This document shows positions 1 through 13,500 of a stretch of 64,000 bases of DNA, piece after piece. The stretch is from Antedon bifida. Lineage: Eukaryota; Echinodermata; Crinoidea; Comatulida; Antedonidae. The notes beneath the pieces are model-generated. The model did not search any database. It was not told where the DNA came from and saw only the letters and a program-made list of their open reading frames with translations. Position numbers and translations under genes: made by a program. The stretch's first letter is position 1; every line of letters starts with the position of its first letter. The stretch spans positions 33,668,501 through 33,732,500 of the forward strand of contig OY727094.1 of NCBI GenBank assembly GCA_963402885.1, in the 5' to 3' direction.

Positions 1-3000
1 AAGCAAGCAAACTTTGGTTTGTAAGCTAGTCTAGGTTATAAATATTTTGGCACACATGGCGTTTCATATCAAAACACGTCCTGAGGGGTGGCCTAACATA
101 ATATAAGACTTGTGGCAGTCTACAGATAAGTCAGAGATCGGCAAAACTTCAATTGACATATGCAATAACAATCAGTAGATTTGATTACCTCTGCACATGG
201 AGGAGATCTGGAAACTTCAAACCAGGCACTTCTATTTAAGTATTTACAGTAAAATCTCTAAAGGTCACCGATTCTACAACTATATTTACTTTCCCACATA
301 AAGCTCCGAACTAACAATCATAAACTCAAAGAATAAAATGTCTGCCCTTTTTTAATTGCAGTAATCAGTATTGCCCTTATAAGTGACGTAAGTTTCCTTA
401 TATTTTGCATAGGTAATCCAGTGTAATTGCAAGGTTTGCCACCCCGATTTAGGGAAGCATTTCCTCGACAACACTGAGGAAAGGTACAGTACCATAAGGA
501 TGGAGAAAGCACCTTAACAAAGAAACATCTCAAAATAGATAAAAACAACCATTTGTTTCCTTGCAGTTATTTATTTGTAACTTATTTCTCCATTCTTTAA
601 GTATAATAATAGCACGCTATTTTTTATTCAGGTTGTATTAAAAACACGCCAACATTTTTGACAATAGAACAGCTAAAGTATTGACTTCTGAACAGTGTAT
701 AACTTAGCCTTCTCTTGCCCAATAAAATATACTTTATACATTTTCTCACATTATTATTAGTATCATGAATCCCTGTGCCCTACACACACGATGTACATGA
801 TGGACTCATAATAAATACTTTTGGTTTTCTATCTAGTAACATATTAAATTTACAACTCTATCTCAAATAAAACATTTGCAAATTGTGTTGAAACAAGTGT
901 TATTTAAAAAAAATGTTTTATGGCATTTTTTTATTAACCTTTTATTGAAAGGTGCTCAAGTTATTTTAAATATTATAACACTTTTTTTTCATATTTTTAC
1001 AGTTATTTATTCTATTTTAGAATTCTAAAACGTTGCATTTTTCAAACTGTAAAAAAATACTTTGGATTTATTAGAATGGGGTCAGTTAAAGTCAGTTAAC
1101 TGAATGAAATATCCCAAACCTCAATTCGTGGATTTCATTACGTTGGGTATTTTGAGACATTCGTGACTAAATTAGTGTTTGAAAGTTATACATAGCCATG
1201 AATACATTCAATAGCTTTTGGTGCAACTTAAGTATAAATCTGGTTTGTTTTACCCGTCTACCAATTTTCACTATTAAATCTACTGTATCTGTATCTGTTT
1301 GTTACTTCCAATTTGTTGCCGAAATTTTAACAAAATAATTTACTCAAATTCTAGATTGAGGAAATAAATAACGAGTTAAGATTGTTGTAAAAAATGAATC
1401 GTAATTTTTTTTTTATTCTTTCCATTGAAATATTCAATTCATCAAAGTTTCAAATTACAATAGAATCATTTTTATATAAAATTTTACTTTTAATAAACTC
1501 AGCCCATTTAATTCCTAATGTTATAGTATACAATTGTTTTATTTAAATTAAATATGAGTGTTTAAATAAATAATGTAACTGATTTTTATTATGAATATTT
1601 AAAATGTACTCAATTATTTTTACATTCCAACATATTAAAAATTGTATATATATTTATAATATACATTTTTTTATTAGTAATTACAATATTATGATGAAAT
1701 TTATTTGTTTAAAATAAATGTATTCGTTGTTTTTTCCTTTTTTAACCTAATTTGAACATAAATATATGTTTATTGAAAGACATTATCTACTACTACTACC
1801 AATAAAATAATTAAGTATATTTTAGGGGAATTATAAAACTTATTTTTTTTAAACACTTATTACTATCTTGTTTCCTGTTGATCTAATAAAAATGTCATGA
1901 TATATATCAATCATTAAGGTATTTATTTGTGTTGACAAGACTACAACGAATTTGCCTTAGTGGTAAAAAAGGTGTCGTGATCATTTTCACCCATGCTTTC
2001 TCCTAATTACTTTGCATTTTTCATTTCATGTTTTCAAATGTATAGTGACTTGTCGATAAGTGTGTCACATTTATTAAACATGTTGTTAGGCCCGACAAGG
2101 CAGTAAATAATGGTGCTGAAAAATTACGTGAAATTTAATCAAGATTTAACGTATTGATTTCTGTAAAAGAGATATATCATATCCTACTTAGCGAAAGCAA
2201 ATAATTTTAAAGAACTATTTTGTATATTTAGTAATATTTTTTATAATTTATTTATACATTTTTTGTGGTTATTTTAAGACTCATTTTTCATACCATGTGT
2301 TTATTGCTATTTATTAACAAATATTTTGGGTTTTTTTAATTTGGGTGTAGATGGTAAATGACCTAGTTAATGGTAATAAGCTTTGGGCAGAGCTAATGGT
2401 ACATATACTGTTTTGCGCATTGATACGGGACATTGATATTGGTTACTTGTAAACTTAACTGAACAGGATTAGAATTTGAAGCAAAGTAGTGTTAATGTAA
2501 ATGCATGTCGCATTGCTTTAAAAAAAAATGCCCAAATGGTGATGTCCCTAATCGGTTCCCAGAGGTTTCTTCCCAATGCCTATCTTTGTCATTTGCCTCG
2601 ACCTGATTTACTCTTACTCTTTTCGTATGGAATTTTCCCCCATGGAGAATGTGTGTTGGGAATCGCATGTTCTCATTATAACTTGATTACAAGGAACCGA
2701 CCTACTTCTGTTACCATGCAAGCTGGACTACCAAGCCTATATTTGTTTCTGAGTCATCCAAATAGAGGGGGCACTCCATAAATTTCAGATGTTCCAAGTT
2801 ATTGCATGTGTCTATTTTTTTTCACTCACTATTTATTAAGTACAGTAGCTTTATGTTTAATACACCACCTAATTAGTATATGTAGTTACTTATGTTAGTC
2901 ACTTATGTTATTATATATAAAGCAGATGGGAACGCCATGTATAGATTGTAATATATTATTTATGATATTTGTAGCATTTCGTAATGAGAGTATAATGTTC

Positions 3001-4309
3001 ACACTAAAATGATAGTACTATGGTGTGAAATTGAATATACAAACAATATATTTAAATTTTCTTTAACTTATTTTGTAAAAAAAGGTCTTGCTAATTTTTA
3101 GTTGTATCTTCAGGGAGATACATTATCTATTGAGGATATAGGATAATTGGAACAAGGAATGGTTGAATATCAGTCACACAGGAATAATACATTGAATGTA
3201 TTACCAGACTATGTTGTTACATGCCACTTATGAATGCAATTTCATGTTTGTTTTGGGGTATAGTACATTATTGCATTGGCTTTTCATGTGATAATATTGA
3301 TCGTAATAAACATGTTTTATCGTTTTAATTCTTAATTAAAGTTAAATGAACCACCATTTTGTTTTATTATACCCACTATTTATAATCACAAATTATTGAT
3401 TACTAATCACAAAAGAATATAACTATTAAAGAAATTAATATTTTTTTTAATGCACACCAATTTTTCCATTTTTTCTAAAACAGTAATAAAACTTAATGAA
3501 ATGTGACCAAATCTATAAATTCTCATCCGTCAACAAAAGTGAATAATTGGTATGCAAATTAAGCAACCTAAAGCAATCATGTAAAATGCAAAAAAAAAAC
3601 GTAATTTAAATACAAAAATATTATTTTAATAGTGTTTTATGAGAATTTCTCAATTATTTATTATTATACTGTAAACTACTTGCCAAATTTGTTTAGTGTC
3701 TGTAGACGTCGCTATATATTGTGACTAAACATATTTGTATAAATATTTTTGTTGTATTTAGCCTACAAATAATTCCTATAGTCTTCCCTTTTATGGTAGG
3801 CATAGGATGATGAATGGATATGGTAGCATCAATCACAATGCTAAATAAGAAAAAATGTTAAAATTATGTTCACTTTCTTTTTTGTTAAAAAAATATTTAT
3901 CAAAGAATATTGAATACCAAATGGTTAGCTTGTGTAGATGGTAACAACAGTGATTCTGTATGTAGGGATGTTTATACGTGTATTAAATTTGTCATATAAA
4001 AGTAGTGTAGCTATATTAGTATCATTCCACTAAACAAATCAGGTATATGGAAGACATATTACCTTATATGGAACTTTTGTTTAATTATTTACTTTTTAAA
4101 GTATCATGTTCTGTACAAACATTTTAAAGCATGTTTTAGTCACATGATATACTAAGAGCACTGAAAGAAGTATCTGTTAAATGTAATAGTGCCCTCTAGT
4201 GTTCAGATTAATAAAAGCTACATGCTACAGTAGAACTCTTTTTTTTTCTCTGTTTTGTTCGTCTATATTTTTGAACTTTTGATTGTACTCAAGATTGTAT
4301 GATCATAAA
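1..4309. other. Copy A of segmental duplication, left part; no gene seen
   Basis: AT-rich DNA that reappears in the same order at about 47207-51990 with small indels. No exon chain, domain or RNA gene is recognisable. Open frames at 318-548 (-) and 2476-2781 (+) are present in both copies, but their reading frames are changed by small indels between copies, so they do not look like conserved proteins. Copy B has about 400 extra bases, including a poly-C tract, at the point matching A position ~205. The right edge (about 4268-4309) is the start of the 1.1-kb repeat unit that was interrupted by the Harbinger insertion. Confidence 0.75.
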
Positions 4310-4420
4310 GGCTGGTATTCATGAAAGGGGACTAACTTTAGTCCTGGACTATCTCTGGATTTAGTCCTGGACTATTTTGAAATGGTATTCATGAAAGGGG
4401 ACTATCTTTAGTCCTGGACC
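4310..4420. repeat. Harbinger left terminus
   Basis: The terminal motif (GGTATTCATGAAAGGGGACT followed by TTTAGTCCTGGAC) occurs twice in direct orientation, starting at 4314 and about 4383. Shorter TTTAGTCCTGGACTAT units lie between. This is a subterminal repeat structure typical of transposase-binding ends. Outermost base 4310. Confidence 0.85.
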
Positions 4421-4511
4421 AAACCTAATTCATTAATTGTGTTTAAAAAAACCGTCAAACTGTTGAGTAAGTGACTTTTTTTTCTTTAGGTTATAATTAC
4501 TGTATACTACG

Positions 4512-5227
4512 CAAAGGGACATTAGTTTAAAAATATATATATTATTATTATTTTTCGAGGGAACGCAATAGTATTTCGAAATATTATTTCATTCCCTCGA
4601 AATCATATTGTTCCCTCGAAATATTATTTCGTTCCCTCGCAATAATATTAGCCCTTGATCTGACGCGTCATAGTACTAATCTTACACCAATTCATGTGTA
4701 TACTATCACCTGACTTAGAAAATGTATTGCTAGTATAAAGATTATAGACTGTAGCATAATGATATTCAATATTATTTAAACATTTATATAGCGTCAATTA
4801 TCAACTGTGCAATGTATTCTGCATTGATAAATAAATGATTCTTTATATTATTTTAAATGCATAAAAATTGAGTGAACGTTTGACAAAAGGTGGGAGTTCG
4901 TTCCAAAGAGAAGATGCAACAAAGAAAAAGTCTTATTGTGAAAACAGGGAACAGATAGGCCTAGTAATAATTTGTCAGAGGGAACGAAGGAAGGCGTCGA
5001 GATATAAATATTGAGGAACAAATTGTGGTGATATAATACAGAGACAAAAATAATATTTCGAGTGAACGAAATAATATTTCGAAGGAACGATATTATTTCG
5101 AGTGAACGAAATACTATTTAGAGGGAACGAAATAAAATTTCGAAGGAACGAAATGGATTCGAGGGAATGAAATAAGACTTCGTTCTCTAGAAATAATATA
5201 CATTTTTTTCAACTAATGTCCCTTTAC
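4512..5227. mobile_element. Nested foldback element (about 716 bases)
   Basis: The left end reads CAAAGGGACATTAGTT (4512 on) and the right end AACTAATGTCCCTTTAC (to about 5227), an inverted repeat. Just inside both ends are arrays of ATTTCG-(A/G)GGGAACG-type units, in opposite orientation on the two arms (about 4553-4645 and 5055-5195). There is no coding capacity. It sits between the Harbinger left end and its transposase gene, so it is a later insertion or an acquired piece. Target duplications are not clear. Confidence 0.6.
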
Positions 5228-5496
5228 AGGCTCCGTAGGCGCAGTAGGGTAGTCTTGTCTGCGCCAGCCTAGTACTAAGTATAGGCCCGTGCCAGCATAG
5301 TACTAGGCCTAAGTAGTTTAGGCAAATTTAACTTGTGAATTGATACAAATTATATATTTATAAAATTTTATTTTGGCTAGACCTGTGTAATGATTGTTAC
5401 TAGGGCCTAGGCCTAGTATGCCTATTTAAAAATACATGTATGTTTTTGTTCCCTTATTAATTATTTTCTTTTGGTATCGTATTCAGTATCACAATA

Positions 5497-6895
5497 ATGG
5501 ATAGTAGCAGTGAAGATGAAATTATTGTAAGCTTGATTTTAAACAGAAGAAGAAAGAAACGTACAAAGAGATCTGTTTGGATCAACGAAATTAACAAAAA
5601 AAGAGCAAACATGGGCCAGTATATGTGTCTTATAAATAATGATTTGCAATCTATGGAAGACGAATATTACAAATATTACAGAATGACAGAGGAACAGTTT
5701 GAAACCATTTTAGACCTAATCAATGCCGACATAAAAAAACAAGACACTCGTTTTAGAAAAGCAATTACACCCAGAGAACGTCTATCAGTTTGTTTAAGGT
5801 AAAACAAATAACCAAGTTTTATTTAATTAACCGACAATTACTAACAATAATGAGAATGAAGAAAATATTAGTTTTTACTGGAATGCTATCCATATATACA
5901 ACCATTGCATAAATTGATCATTGGATATAATAATAATTATCTTATTATTTATCTTTCTGTACAGGTTTTTGGCTACAGGCGACTCATATGGATCATTTCA
6001 TTATAACTATAGAATGGGCGTATCAACTGTCTCTATGATAGTGGTGGAAGTGTGCATAGCCATCTGGAATAGACTCAGTGGGATATATATGGCAATACCA
6101 TCATCATCTGACGATTGGGAGCGTTTGGCTAGGGACTTCTACATACGATGGAACTACCCTAATGCATTGGGCGCAATTGATGGAAAGCATGTTCATGTTA
6201 CAGCTCCTAACAACAGCGGGTCTCAATATTTCTGTTACAAGGGCCATTTTTCCATCGTACTTTTGGCATTGGTAGATGCTGATTATTGCTTTACATATAT
6301 TGATGTAGGCAATTTTGGATCAGCGAGTGATGGAGGGATATACTCTAGAAGCTCCTTGGCAGAGGAAATCGATAATGGCAGAATTCAATTTCAAGGGCCC
6401 ACATCTTTACCGGATGCTCCTGAATTGGGTGCAATGCCACATGTAATACTCGGAGACGAGGCATTCCCATTGAAGTCAAACATGATGAGGCCCTTTCCCG
6501 GTAAGCACTTAACCGACGAAAAGAGAATTTACAATTACAGGCATTCTCGAGGAAGAAGAATATCAGAAAATGCTTTTGGTCAACTGTGTGCACGATTCAG
6601 GATTTTTTTCCGCGTCATCAATTTGTCTCCAAATAACGTTGATCATGTTATAAAGGCAACATGTGTCCTTCACAATTTCATAAAGAAGACAAGCCCCAGT
6701 GGGATGCCTACTTGTAACTCCCACATTGAAAGCACACAATCAATTTTAGACAATTGTGAAGGAATCTCCAATTTGGATAAATTAGGTTACCGTGGGTCAC
6801 AAGACGCAATAGAAGTACGCAACAAGTTTGCAAAGTATTTTAGTTCTGAGGCAGGCAAGGTTTCTTGGCAAAACAAGCATTGTTTTGGAAATTAG
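5497..6895 (+). CDS. Harbinger DDE transposase (HARBI1-like), two exons
   Basis: Model join(5497..5798, 5965..6895), 410 residues. The 166-base intron has a GTAAAA donor and a TTTCTGTACAG acceptor; joining it gives ...SVCLR/FLATGDSYG, the conserved PIF/Harbinger block. The catalytic triad is visible as D173 (AIDGKH), D265 (LGDEAFP) and E302 (RRISENAFGQL), spaced as in HARBI1 relatives. The N-terminal 100 residues are basic and charged (RRRKKRTKR), a probable nuclear signal and DNA-binding part. The enzyme should cut and join the element ends in the nucleus, normally with the MADF/Myb-like partner encoded downstream. AATAAA motifs follow near 6990. No frameshift or stop is seen, so it may still be functional. 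Confidence 0.88.
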
Positions 6896-7921
6896 AGTTG
6901 GTGTTTAGCACCTGTTTGGTCTTTCCGTGCCTCCTTTTATAATTGTTTTTGTCTTCTTTGTTATGTATATGGCAGAAATTGAATAACTAAAATAAATAAA
7001 TAAAAATAAAACTCAATGATAAAATAGAAAACCATCTAAGAATGTAAAATTGAACTGTACAATTTTTATTGCAAGTGAAAAGATGCAGTAAAGTTGCATA
7101 TAAAAACACTTGATTCTCAAATAAAGAAATACACAGAATACATTACAAAGAACTGGATCAACAGTGTGTAGTTGCTTGCTTATTTATGAATTGATTAAAC
7201 TGACTGATAATACAGTATTATATAGATGCATGTAGACAGTAATCTGTAAAATCTTGTTCAATAAATAGTGAATTTTCTTGCTGTTAACCTAGGCCACCAG
7301 TATTATAATAATTCACTGTCAAAATAATCAAAACATTATTTCTGGTATTTACAATGAGTCCCATTTGACTGTCAATCTAGACCGATATTATAATACTGTA
7401 ATTCGCTGTCAGATAATCATTGAATTATTATCAAAACAGTCCATATCTTGTTTAGATCTAATGTAAGGTCACAAACTATATGGTTCTATTGTGATAACTT
7501 TTTTCATCTTTGAATGGTTAAAAATGTGAAAAATAAGTAGATTCTAATCATTTTAGCGGCCTGCTATAAATCCTAACATGCATTGCATTGCATATAAAGA
7601 TACCATGGAACCACGTCAGGTCAAGTTCAATATTGAATATCGAAACGTGGCAGGCAATAGGCGCTTGACCTTTGACAAGATCGTCTAAAATTTATAATTT
7701 AAATCTACGATACTTAGTATTGTATATTCAGGAATAGCCGCTCCATAGTCTCTTTGCTTTTCTTCCTTATATCTTATTCTTATTAACTCAAAATTATTTT
7801 TACTAACAAACATTACTATTTGTATGCCTAGTGTGTAATTCACCTAATTTCAATCGATCATGAAGGCTACAATAAATGGAATAATCGTAACTTTCCCCCC
7901 ATTTGTATTACGGATTCTGGC

Positions 7922-9914
7922 TTATTCTTCTGACTGTGCCAATTCCATCTCTATTGATGAAATTAATGAAAAAATTTTGGTTTTAACTTCGATTTGCCGT
8001 TTTATTGGAAAATGTTTAACACAATGATACTGAGATAAAAAAAAGGTTTTTAGACTGTCCTCATTAGTTTCTTCATTCCTCTTTTTTTCTTTTCTTTCCA
8101 AGTATTCTATCAGCCAATCATCATCACCCCCCTTTCTTTTTTTCCCCTTATTTGCAGTTTCTGAAAAATTGTAAAAGAAGAATAAAAATGTATATACAGT
8201 CAATTTTATTCAATTGACTTGGCTATAATGCCAACTGTTATTTTGTTGATATCTCATTATTCCTTATACTTCATACTGCTGGTAATTTCAATAAAAAATT
8301 ATTGGGTGTTTTTTATTCATTTAATTTTACCTGACTTGTCTGTACCCTTTTCATCACATTCTACACCATACAGTTCATAATCATCATTCTCTGGATATAA
8401 TTCTTTATTGGTGTTCTGAATTGCAGTAGTAGATGGAGAAGTAGTTATTGTACTTAAGTTACTGTAGGTCCTGAATTTGATACAAAAAATAAAATATCAG
8501 CATTTATTTCATAAACAAGAATTGTTATAATTTAAATTAGCCCAATAAGGTTTTCAGTTTGAGAATCACACAATTTTTATTCCTTAGTTAATTTTTTTAG
8601 TTACATTTTATTTAAAAGCAACAGAACTTACTTTCTTGGTTGCATATGTGGCAACAAAAACTGCATTTGCCTTGCCCATTTGTATGGCCTAAACATCATG
8701 GCACCCGCTCCACTTCTCTTTGCCTTTCTTTCTTTCTCTATATTCTTTCTTAGGGAATCCCTCATGTGATTAAATTTGGCCTTAACTTGATCACCTATAA
8801 TATATTAGTATATAAATATACAATGTACAAATAAAACAAACTAGGTCTAGGCCCCTTTATACTCTACTCACTCTATCTAGGCCTAACTCTAGTAGGGTGC
8901 ATATTATTTACATTACATTTGTTAATTCCTAGACTATTTATTATTATTTATTAAGAGAAGGCCTCTTTAGGCCTATTTATTATTATTAGCATCCCATTAC
9001 TAGCAGGCCATTCGGCCTAGCCTATAGCTGCACCTACCTCTAGGCCTAGCCTAGTACAGTAGTAGGCCTAGTATTAGGCCTAGGCTAGGCCTAGTAGTTA
9101 GTAGGCCTGGTCCTAGTAGTAGTAGTAGGCCTACATACCTCCTAGGCCTAGCTAGTTAGGCACGTAATCCTACTAGCCTAGACATAGCATAACCATAGCT
9201 AGGCCTAAGTAAGGCCTAAAACTAGGTAGGCTGACTACTATTACTCCGACCCTGGGGGGCCTAGTAGGCAAGCCCTAGCTAGGAAGTACTAGCTAGGTCT
9301 AGAGGGGGGCGGCCTAGTTTAGTTAGGCCTAGCCTTTAGTAGCTAGTTTTTAGGCCTCAATGAATGCCTACTTACATAGCTATAATATAATTATAATAGG
9401 CCCTCTACTAGCTAGGAGTAGGCCTCTATACTAGTACTAGGCCTAGGGCCTAGCCTAGTTAGACCCTAGCTAGCTAGGCGTAGCCTACTAGCTAGGCTAG
9501 GCCTAGCTAGTAGATAGTAGCCTAGCCTAGGCCTAGGCCGCGCCTAGGCTAGGCCCGACCGCGCCAGGATATGCGCGCCCTAGAGAGAGACCGGCCAGGA
9601 GCGCCCATCATAACTAAAAAGGTAATAATATTGAATAGACCTAGGCTAGGCTAGGCCTATCTAGCCTAGCCTAGGCTAGGCCTATATGCCTAGCCTAGCT
9701 AGGCCTAGCCTAGGCCTAGGCCTACTTACTACTACTACTAGCCTATTCCCTACATACCCGTCAGCTCTAACATTTCTCCGATCTGCCTATAAATAACACT
9801 TCTTTTGAAGTCGTTTTTGTATTCTGCATGGCTTTTATCAAACAGAATTGAGTTTTCTGAAATTAAAAGTAACATTCGTTCAACCACATCATCACCGCTC
9901 TTGTCAGACGACAT
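7922..9914 (-). CDS. Harbinger accessory protein with MADF-like DNA-binding domain, four exons
   Basis: Model complement(join(7922..8160, 8331..8470, 8632..8794, 9758..9914)), 232 residues. Every junction is GT-AG and phases match. Exons 1-2 form a MADF/Myb-like domain (ERMLLLISENSILFDK... then GDQVKAKFNHMRDSLRK... and an FRPYKWARQMQFLLPHM end), typical of the second Harbinger protein that carries the transposase to DNA. Exon 3 is an acidic, Ser/Thr-rich linker. The C-terminal exon has a KKRKGG basic patch and a BESS-like helical tail (DSLKTFFLSQYH...). Intron 1 (8795-9757) is almost entirely AGGCCTAG low-complexity DNA. The gene converges on the transposase. Start ATG is at 9914. It could equally be called a MADF-BESS or Myb/SANT-like protein. 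Confidence 0.82.
8850..9757. repeat. AGGCCTAG low-complexity tract in MADF intron 1
   Basis: Irregular runs of CTAGGCCTAG, GCCTAGCCTAGG and short TAG repeats, rich in palindromic 6-8-mers. The same composition recurs at about 10700-10950, 12430-13025, 30970-31090, 35100-35220 and 61380-61440, so it is a genome-wide compositional habit and not a defined element. Confidence 0.7.
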
Positions 9915-10320
9915 GATGATTTATGGCCACCAAAAACTTTTTTTGCCAACACAGAGCGTCGACGTCATTGATGACAAATAAATACCTGCCTTGTGATTGG
10001 TCATAATGAACAGGTTTTCATCCGGCAGAAAAGTTAATCGCTTCTCAACCGGTTCTCATCCGGTCGCTGGAAGCAAGACGCCGTCGCTGGATACCGGACC
10101 GGAACAGATGTGAACAGGACACATCTACAGCATTGAAAACATAGAGACGCGATTTGTTTTTCGCCGTGCCGGCGCCGGACTGGAACCGTGCCGGAACCGT
10201 GCCGGAACAGGTGTGAAAGACCCTTTAACCTGGACTAAAACCGGCAAAAGATAGTCCACCCAAGGGGTAGGTTTAAGAAAGTTAGTCCTGGACTATCTCA
10301 AGAATAGCTCGAAAAAAATG
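9915..10320. promoter_or_regulatory. GC-richer upstream region of MADF gene with internal terminus-like motifs
   Basis: Upstream of the minus-strand MADF start the DNA becomes GC-rich with repeated CCGG(A/T)CCGG and GTGCCGGAAC units (about 10020-10220), a plausible promoter. At about 10228-10300 come AGATAGTCC and AGTTAGTCCTGGACTATCTC, matching the Harbinger subterminal repeats. This may be a former element end left inside the present 9.2-kb element. Confidence 0.35.
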
Positions 10321-13300
10321 GCGGCCTGAGGTAAGGTAGGTTACAAGTGTGACAACTTTAAAACCATATTTAAGAAACAAAATATTATTAATCATTTTTA
10401 TTTGTATCAAATTAGTAAATATAACGTATATTTGATATAATAAAGTACTTTAGAAAGTAAAAAAATTATATTTAGTAAGTTAATTTAGTGTGTTTAATCT
10501 AGGCCCAAAAGCTAGGCCCACAGTTTCAATTCTGACAGCGCTTGCCTAGGGCGATATTGCCTAGCAACCACCCTATACTGCTAGTGTTAAAATGATTTGT
10601 TCTTCATTAAGCGCACATTTAACTTATTTTAAAGATGTAAATCACTCTATATATCTTAATTTGTAATATATTTTACATATTATAATTTTTGTTAAAAATG
10701 ATGATAGATGGATATAGCCTAGCTAGCTAGGCCGAAGTCTAGTATTTAGTAAGCCTAGCTAGCTAGAGTACCTAGTTAGTAGCCTAGGCCTACTACTAAT
10801 TAACTAGGCCTCTCTAGACTCTGCCATTGGCTAAGTCGATGGGCATTGCAAGGCCCTACATCAGGTAGTCCGTAAACAGTAGTCTTAGCCTATTGTAGGC
10901 ATACCTTGTATTACTTAGTATGCCTTGTCTAGGCCTAGACTGGAATGCAGTGTTAGGTATTTTCAAAATATTGGATCAATTTACATAGGACGTCCTGTTG
11001 AAGTAATTTTAATTTGGCATAATAAATGCAATAGGCCTAGGCTAATAGTTAGTAGTAAATATTAGATACTGTATATATTTTAATATCATTTATTTATTTT
11101 TCTATTAGTATTGGTTTAGACAGCTGAACAAATGTTTGGTGAATATTATATGCCTCCACTACCGTCCTAGTTACATGGAATGCTGCTGTTGGTCAGGTAA
11201 GGTATTATTAAGATAAAAATAAAACAATTTATATACAACCTGTTGAATTAATTTTAATTTGGCATAATAAATGTAAAATACCTAGGCTAGTATTAGTTTC
11301 AATATTTTTTTAGATAATATAGTTTAATTTCATTTATTTTTCTATTGGTTTAGACTGCTGAACACATATATCTGGTCAATATTACATGCCTCCTCCACTG
11401 CCATCCTAGTTAGGCTACATGGAATGATGCTGTTGGTCAAGTAAGGTAATAAGATAAAGACAAATATTTAAAATGTATTAATAAATTGTCTAAAAAAATT
11501 GCATCCTGCAAACTACACAAGATGGGTGGGGGATCGAATTAAAAAATCCTGGATCCACCCAATTTATAGTTATATAGGGGGAAGGCTTAATTTTCTGGAT
11601 ATTTTCATCATAATTATTCGAGTACAAGTTAAAGAGGTATTATTGAAAACAAAAATGAAGTGGAGTATTGTGACAAATTATCTAGGCTTGTAAGCCGACA
11701 GTCTTTATTGGCCAGGGCTAGCGATTGTCTATCGTCTACCGCTATTATCTGTACTGTCTTTCAGTTGTAAAGCTGTTTGGATGTAATTTAACATTATTTA
11801 AATATTTTTTTTTAGATACAATTGCTAACAAACCTGGATGGAGCACAATAATCATGCAGAGAGAAACAGGACTATCAAAACAATTGTATACGTTTTAGTA
11901 TGTGTGTTGTGTAGTAATAAATGAAAATAAGAAAATCCATATAAAAACCACATATGAAACTTTTTAAATTACTCTATTGTTTTATTCAAAAACAGTAAAT
12001 AAATAAATTCAAATACCATATTACTGTAGTACATTCATGTTCAGATCACAGCATTCTGTCCAACTTTTATTTAGATAAATAATTCCTGACTGAAATATAT
12101 ATTATATACAATTGTCATCAAAATAAATAGTTTTGTTACTTAAAGATGGTCATCATGTGACTTGTCTTGAATTATTTATGTCCAATTCTCAATTCTGCAG
12201 TTTATACTCTGATAATTTTGCAACCACAGCTCCAACAATGAAAATAGTAGTATAGTCCTAACAACAGTATTTAATTTAATCAGTCTTTAAACAATGTTGA
12301 TGCCTTGCTGACTTGAAAATCTGTGTAGATAAAAAAAAGGTAATTTACAATAAATATTGTGTTATCTCATTTTAAATATTATGGAACACAGATCTTCAAT
12401 TAAATAATGCATATGTTATTGTTATGCCTACTACCAGGAGAGACTACCCTGGTCAGTAGCTAGTAGAAGGCAGGCTATTGCTCTACTCTAGTCTAGTAGT
12501 AGGAACTAGATGGACAAGGTTGCAGCTAGCTAGGTTAGGCCTAGTTTTTTTTAATTTAATCATCATATAATATTATTATTATGAATCAACCTACTGTAAC
12601 AGATCAATTAATAACAAATGATGCATCCATTTTTTTAAACAAAATATAAAAAAGTACTACTAGGCCTAGTACTAGCCCTTTGGATAGTAGCACTACTACT
12701 AGTAGTAGCAGTAGTAGAAGGAGTCTGCCTATAATCCTCCTATATATAATATAGGCCTAGTAGTTAGCTAGGGCCTAGGCTAGTCTAGATCTAAAAGAAA
12801 AGAGTAGACAGTAGTTACTACTGGAACTAGCCTAGGCCTAGGTAATAGGCCATATTTTTAGTGAAATTAGTGTAGCCTAGGACTATAGGTAGAATAGTGG
12901 GTAGGAATACTAGGCCTAGATAGTAGTTGCGCCTAGGCTAGTCTAGGTAGGCCTAGAGAGAGGTAGGCTAGGCCAACAAGGTAGGCCCACTACTACTAGG
13001 CTAGCTAGCTAGATGCTAGGCCTGAAGTTCGCCTTAAAATTCAATTTCTTTACATGAAATTCAAATAAAATTACACAAGAGTCTTCTTTAAATATTCAAG
13101 ACTTACTTTGTTTTCCAATAATTTCATTTATGCTTCTGGTTTAATGGCAAAATTGGTTGTTTTATGTTACTATTTATTCATCAGGCATCTGTCACACGTG
13201 TACAAGTACTGTGTGCAGAACCTATAATCTGACCTCTAGTTGAACTTGTGCAGGGTAAATTATACCCTGGACGCGTAGTACGCGAATGCAATGCTAGCGT

Positions 13301-13369
13301 GTTTAGAACAAGTTTAGAAGGAAACATCATGGACCACCTAGCTGCTGTAATTTTCCATGGCTTAATCCA
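10321..13369. other. Right part of Harbinger element; no convincing gene
   Basis: Mostly AT-rich DNA plus AGGCCTAG tracts. About 10985-11210 and 11228-11455 are two diverged copies of one ~230-base segment (shared TTTTAATTTGGCATAATAAA, GGTTTAGAC.GCTGAACA and CTGCTGTTGGTCA followed by GTAAGGT). The GTAAGGT donor-like ends and an acceptor-like T-run/AG at about 11800-11815 followed by AATAAA (~11918) hint at a non-coding transcript. No protein is supported. Confidence 0.5.
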
Positions 13370-13500
13370 GGACTAGTTAGTCCAGGTTTCATGAATACGA
13401 TATCAAGGATAGTCCAGGATTATCCTTAGTCCTGGACTAGATAGTCCAGGACTAAGGATAGTCCAGGACTAAAGATAGTCCCCTTTCATGAATACCAGCC
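13370..13500. repeat. Harbinger right terminus
   Basis: Inverted counterpart of the left end. It carries repeated AGTCCAGGACTA motifs from about 13369 to 13479 and ends CATGAATACCAGCC at 13500, the reverse complement of the left tip. A degenerate second CATGAATAC occurs near 13389, mirroring the duplicated tip on the left. Confidence 0.85.

Larger units (their letters stand above)
4310..13500 (+). mobile_element. PIF/Harbinger DNA transposon, 9.2 kb, with both genes
   Basis: Terminal inverted repeats begin GGCTGGTATTCATGAAAGGG at 4310 and are matched in reverse complement at the right end (to 13500). AAA flanks the element on both sides (4307-4309 and 13501-13503). The neighbouring tandem units show the uninterrupted target (GATCATAAAGAAATTAG near 14589-14603) with a single AAA, so this is a 3-base target duplication seen against an empty site. 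Known Harbinger elements usually duplicate TWA; AAA departs slightly. Inside are a DDE transposase (+) and a convergent MADF protein (-), the usual two-gene Harbinger set. The element is long for the family, with a nested foldback element (4512-5227) and long AGGCCTAG-rich stretches. Confidence 0.92.

Noticed and set aside
2476-2781. 101-codon plus-strand open frame in copy A
   Set aside because: The copy B counterpart (50182-50460) carries indels at its start that change the frame; there is no domain or splice context.
5921-5964. N-terminal hydrophobic stretch as part of the transposase second exon
   Set aside because: It is intron translation (MDIIIIILLFIFLYR); the TTTCTGTACAG acceptor at 5964 restores the known FLATGD block.
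11499-11693. 64-codon frame in the Harbinger right part
   Set aside because: No family resemblance, no splice support; AT-rich random frame.
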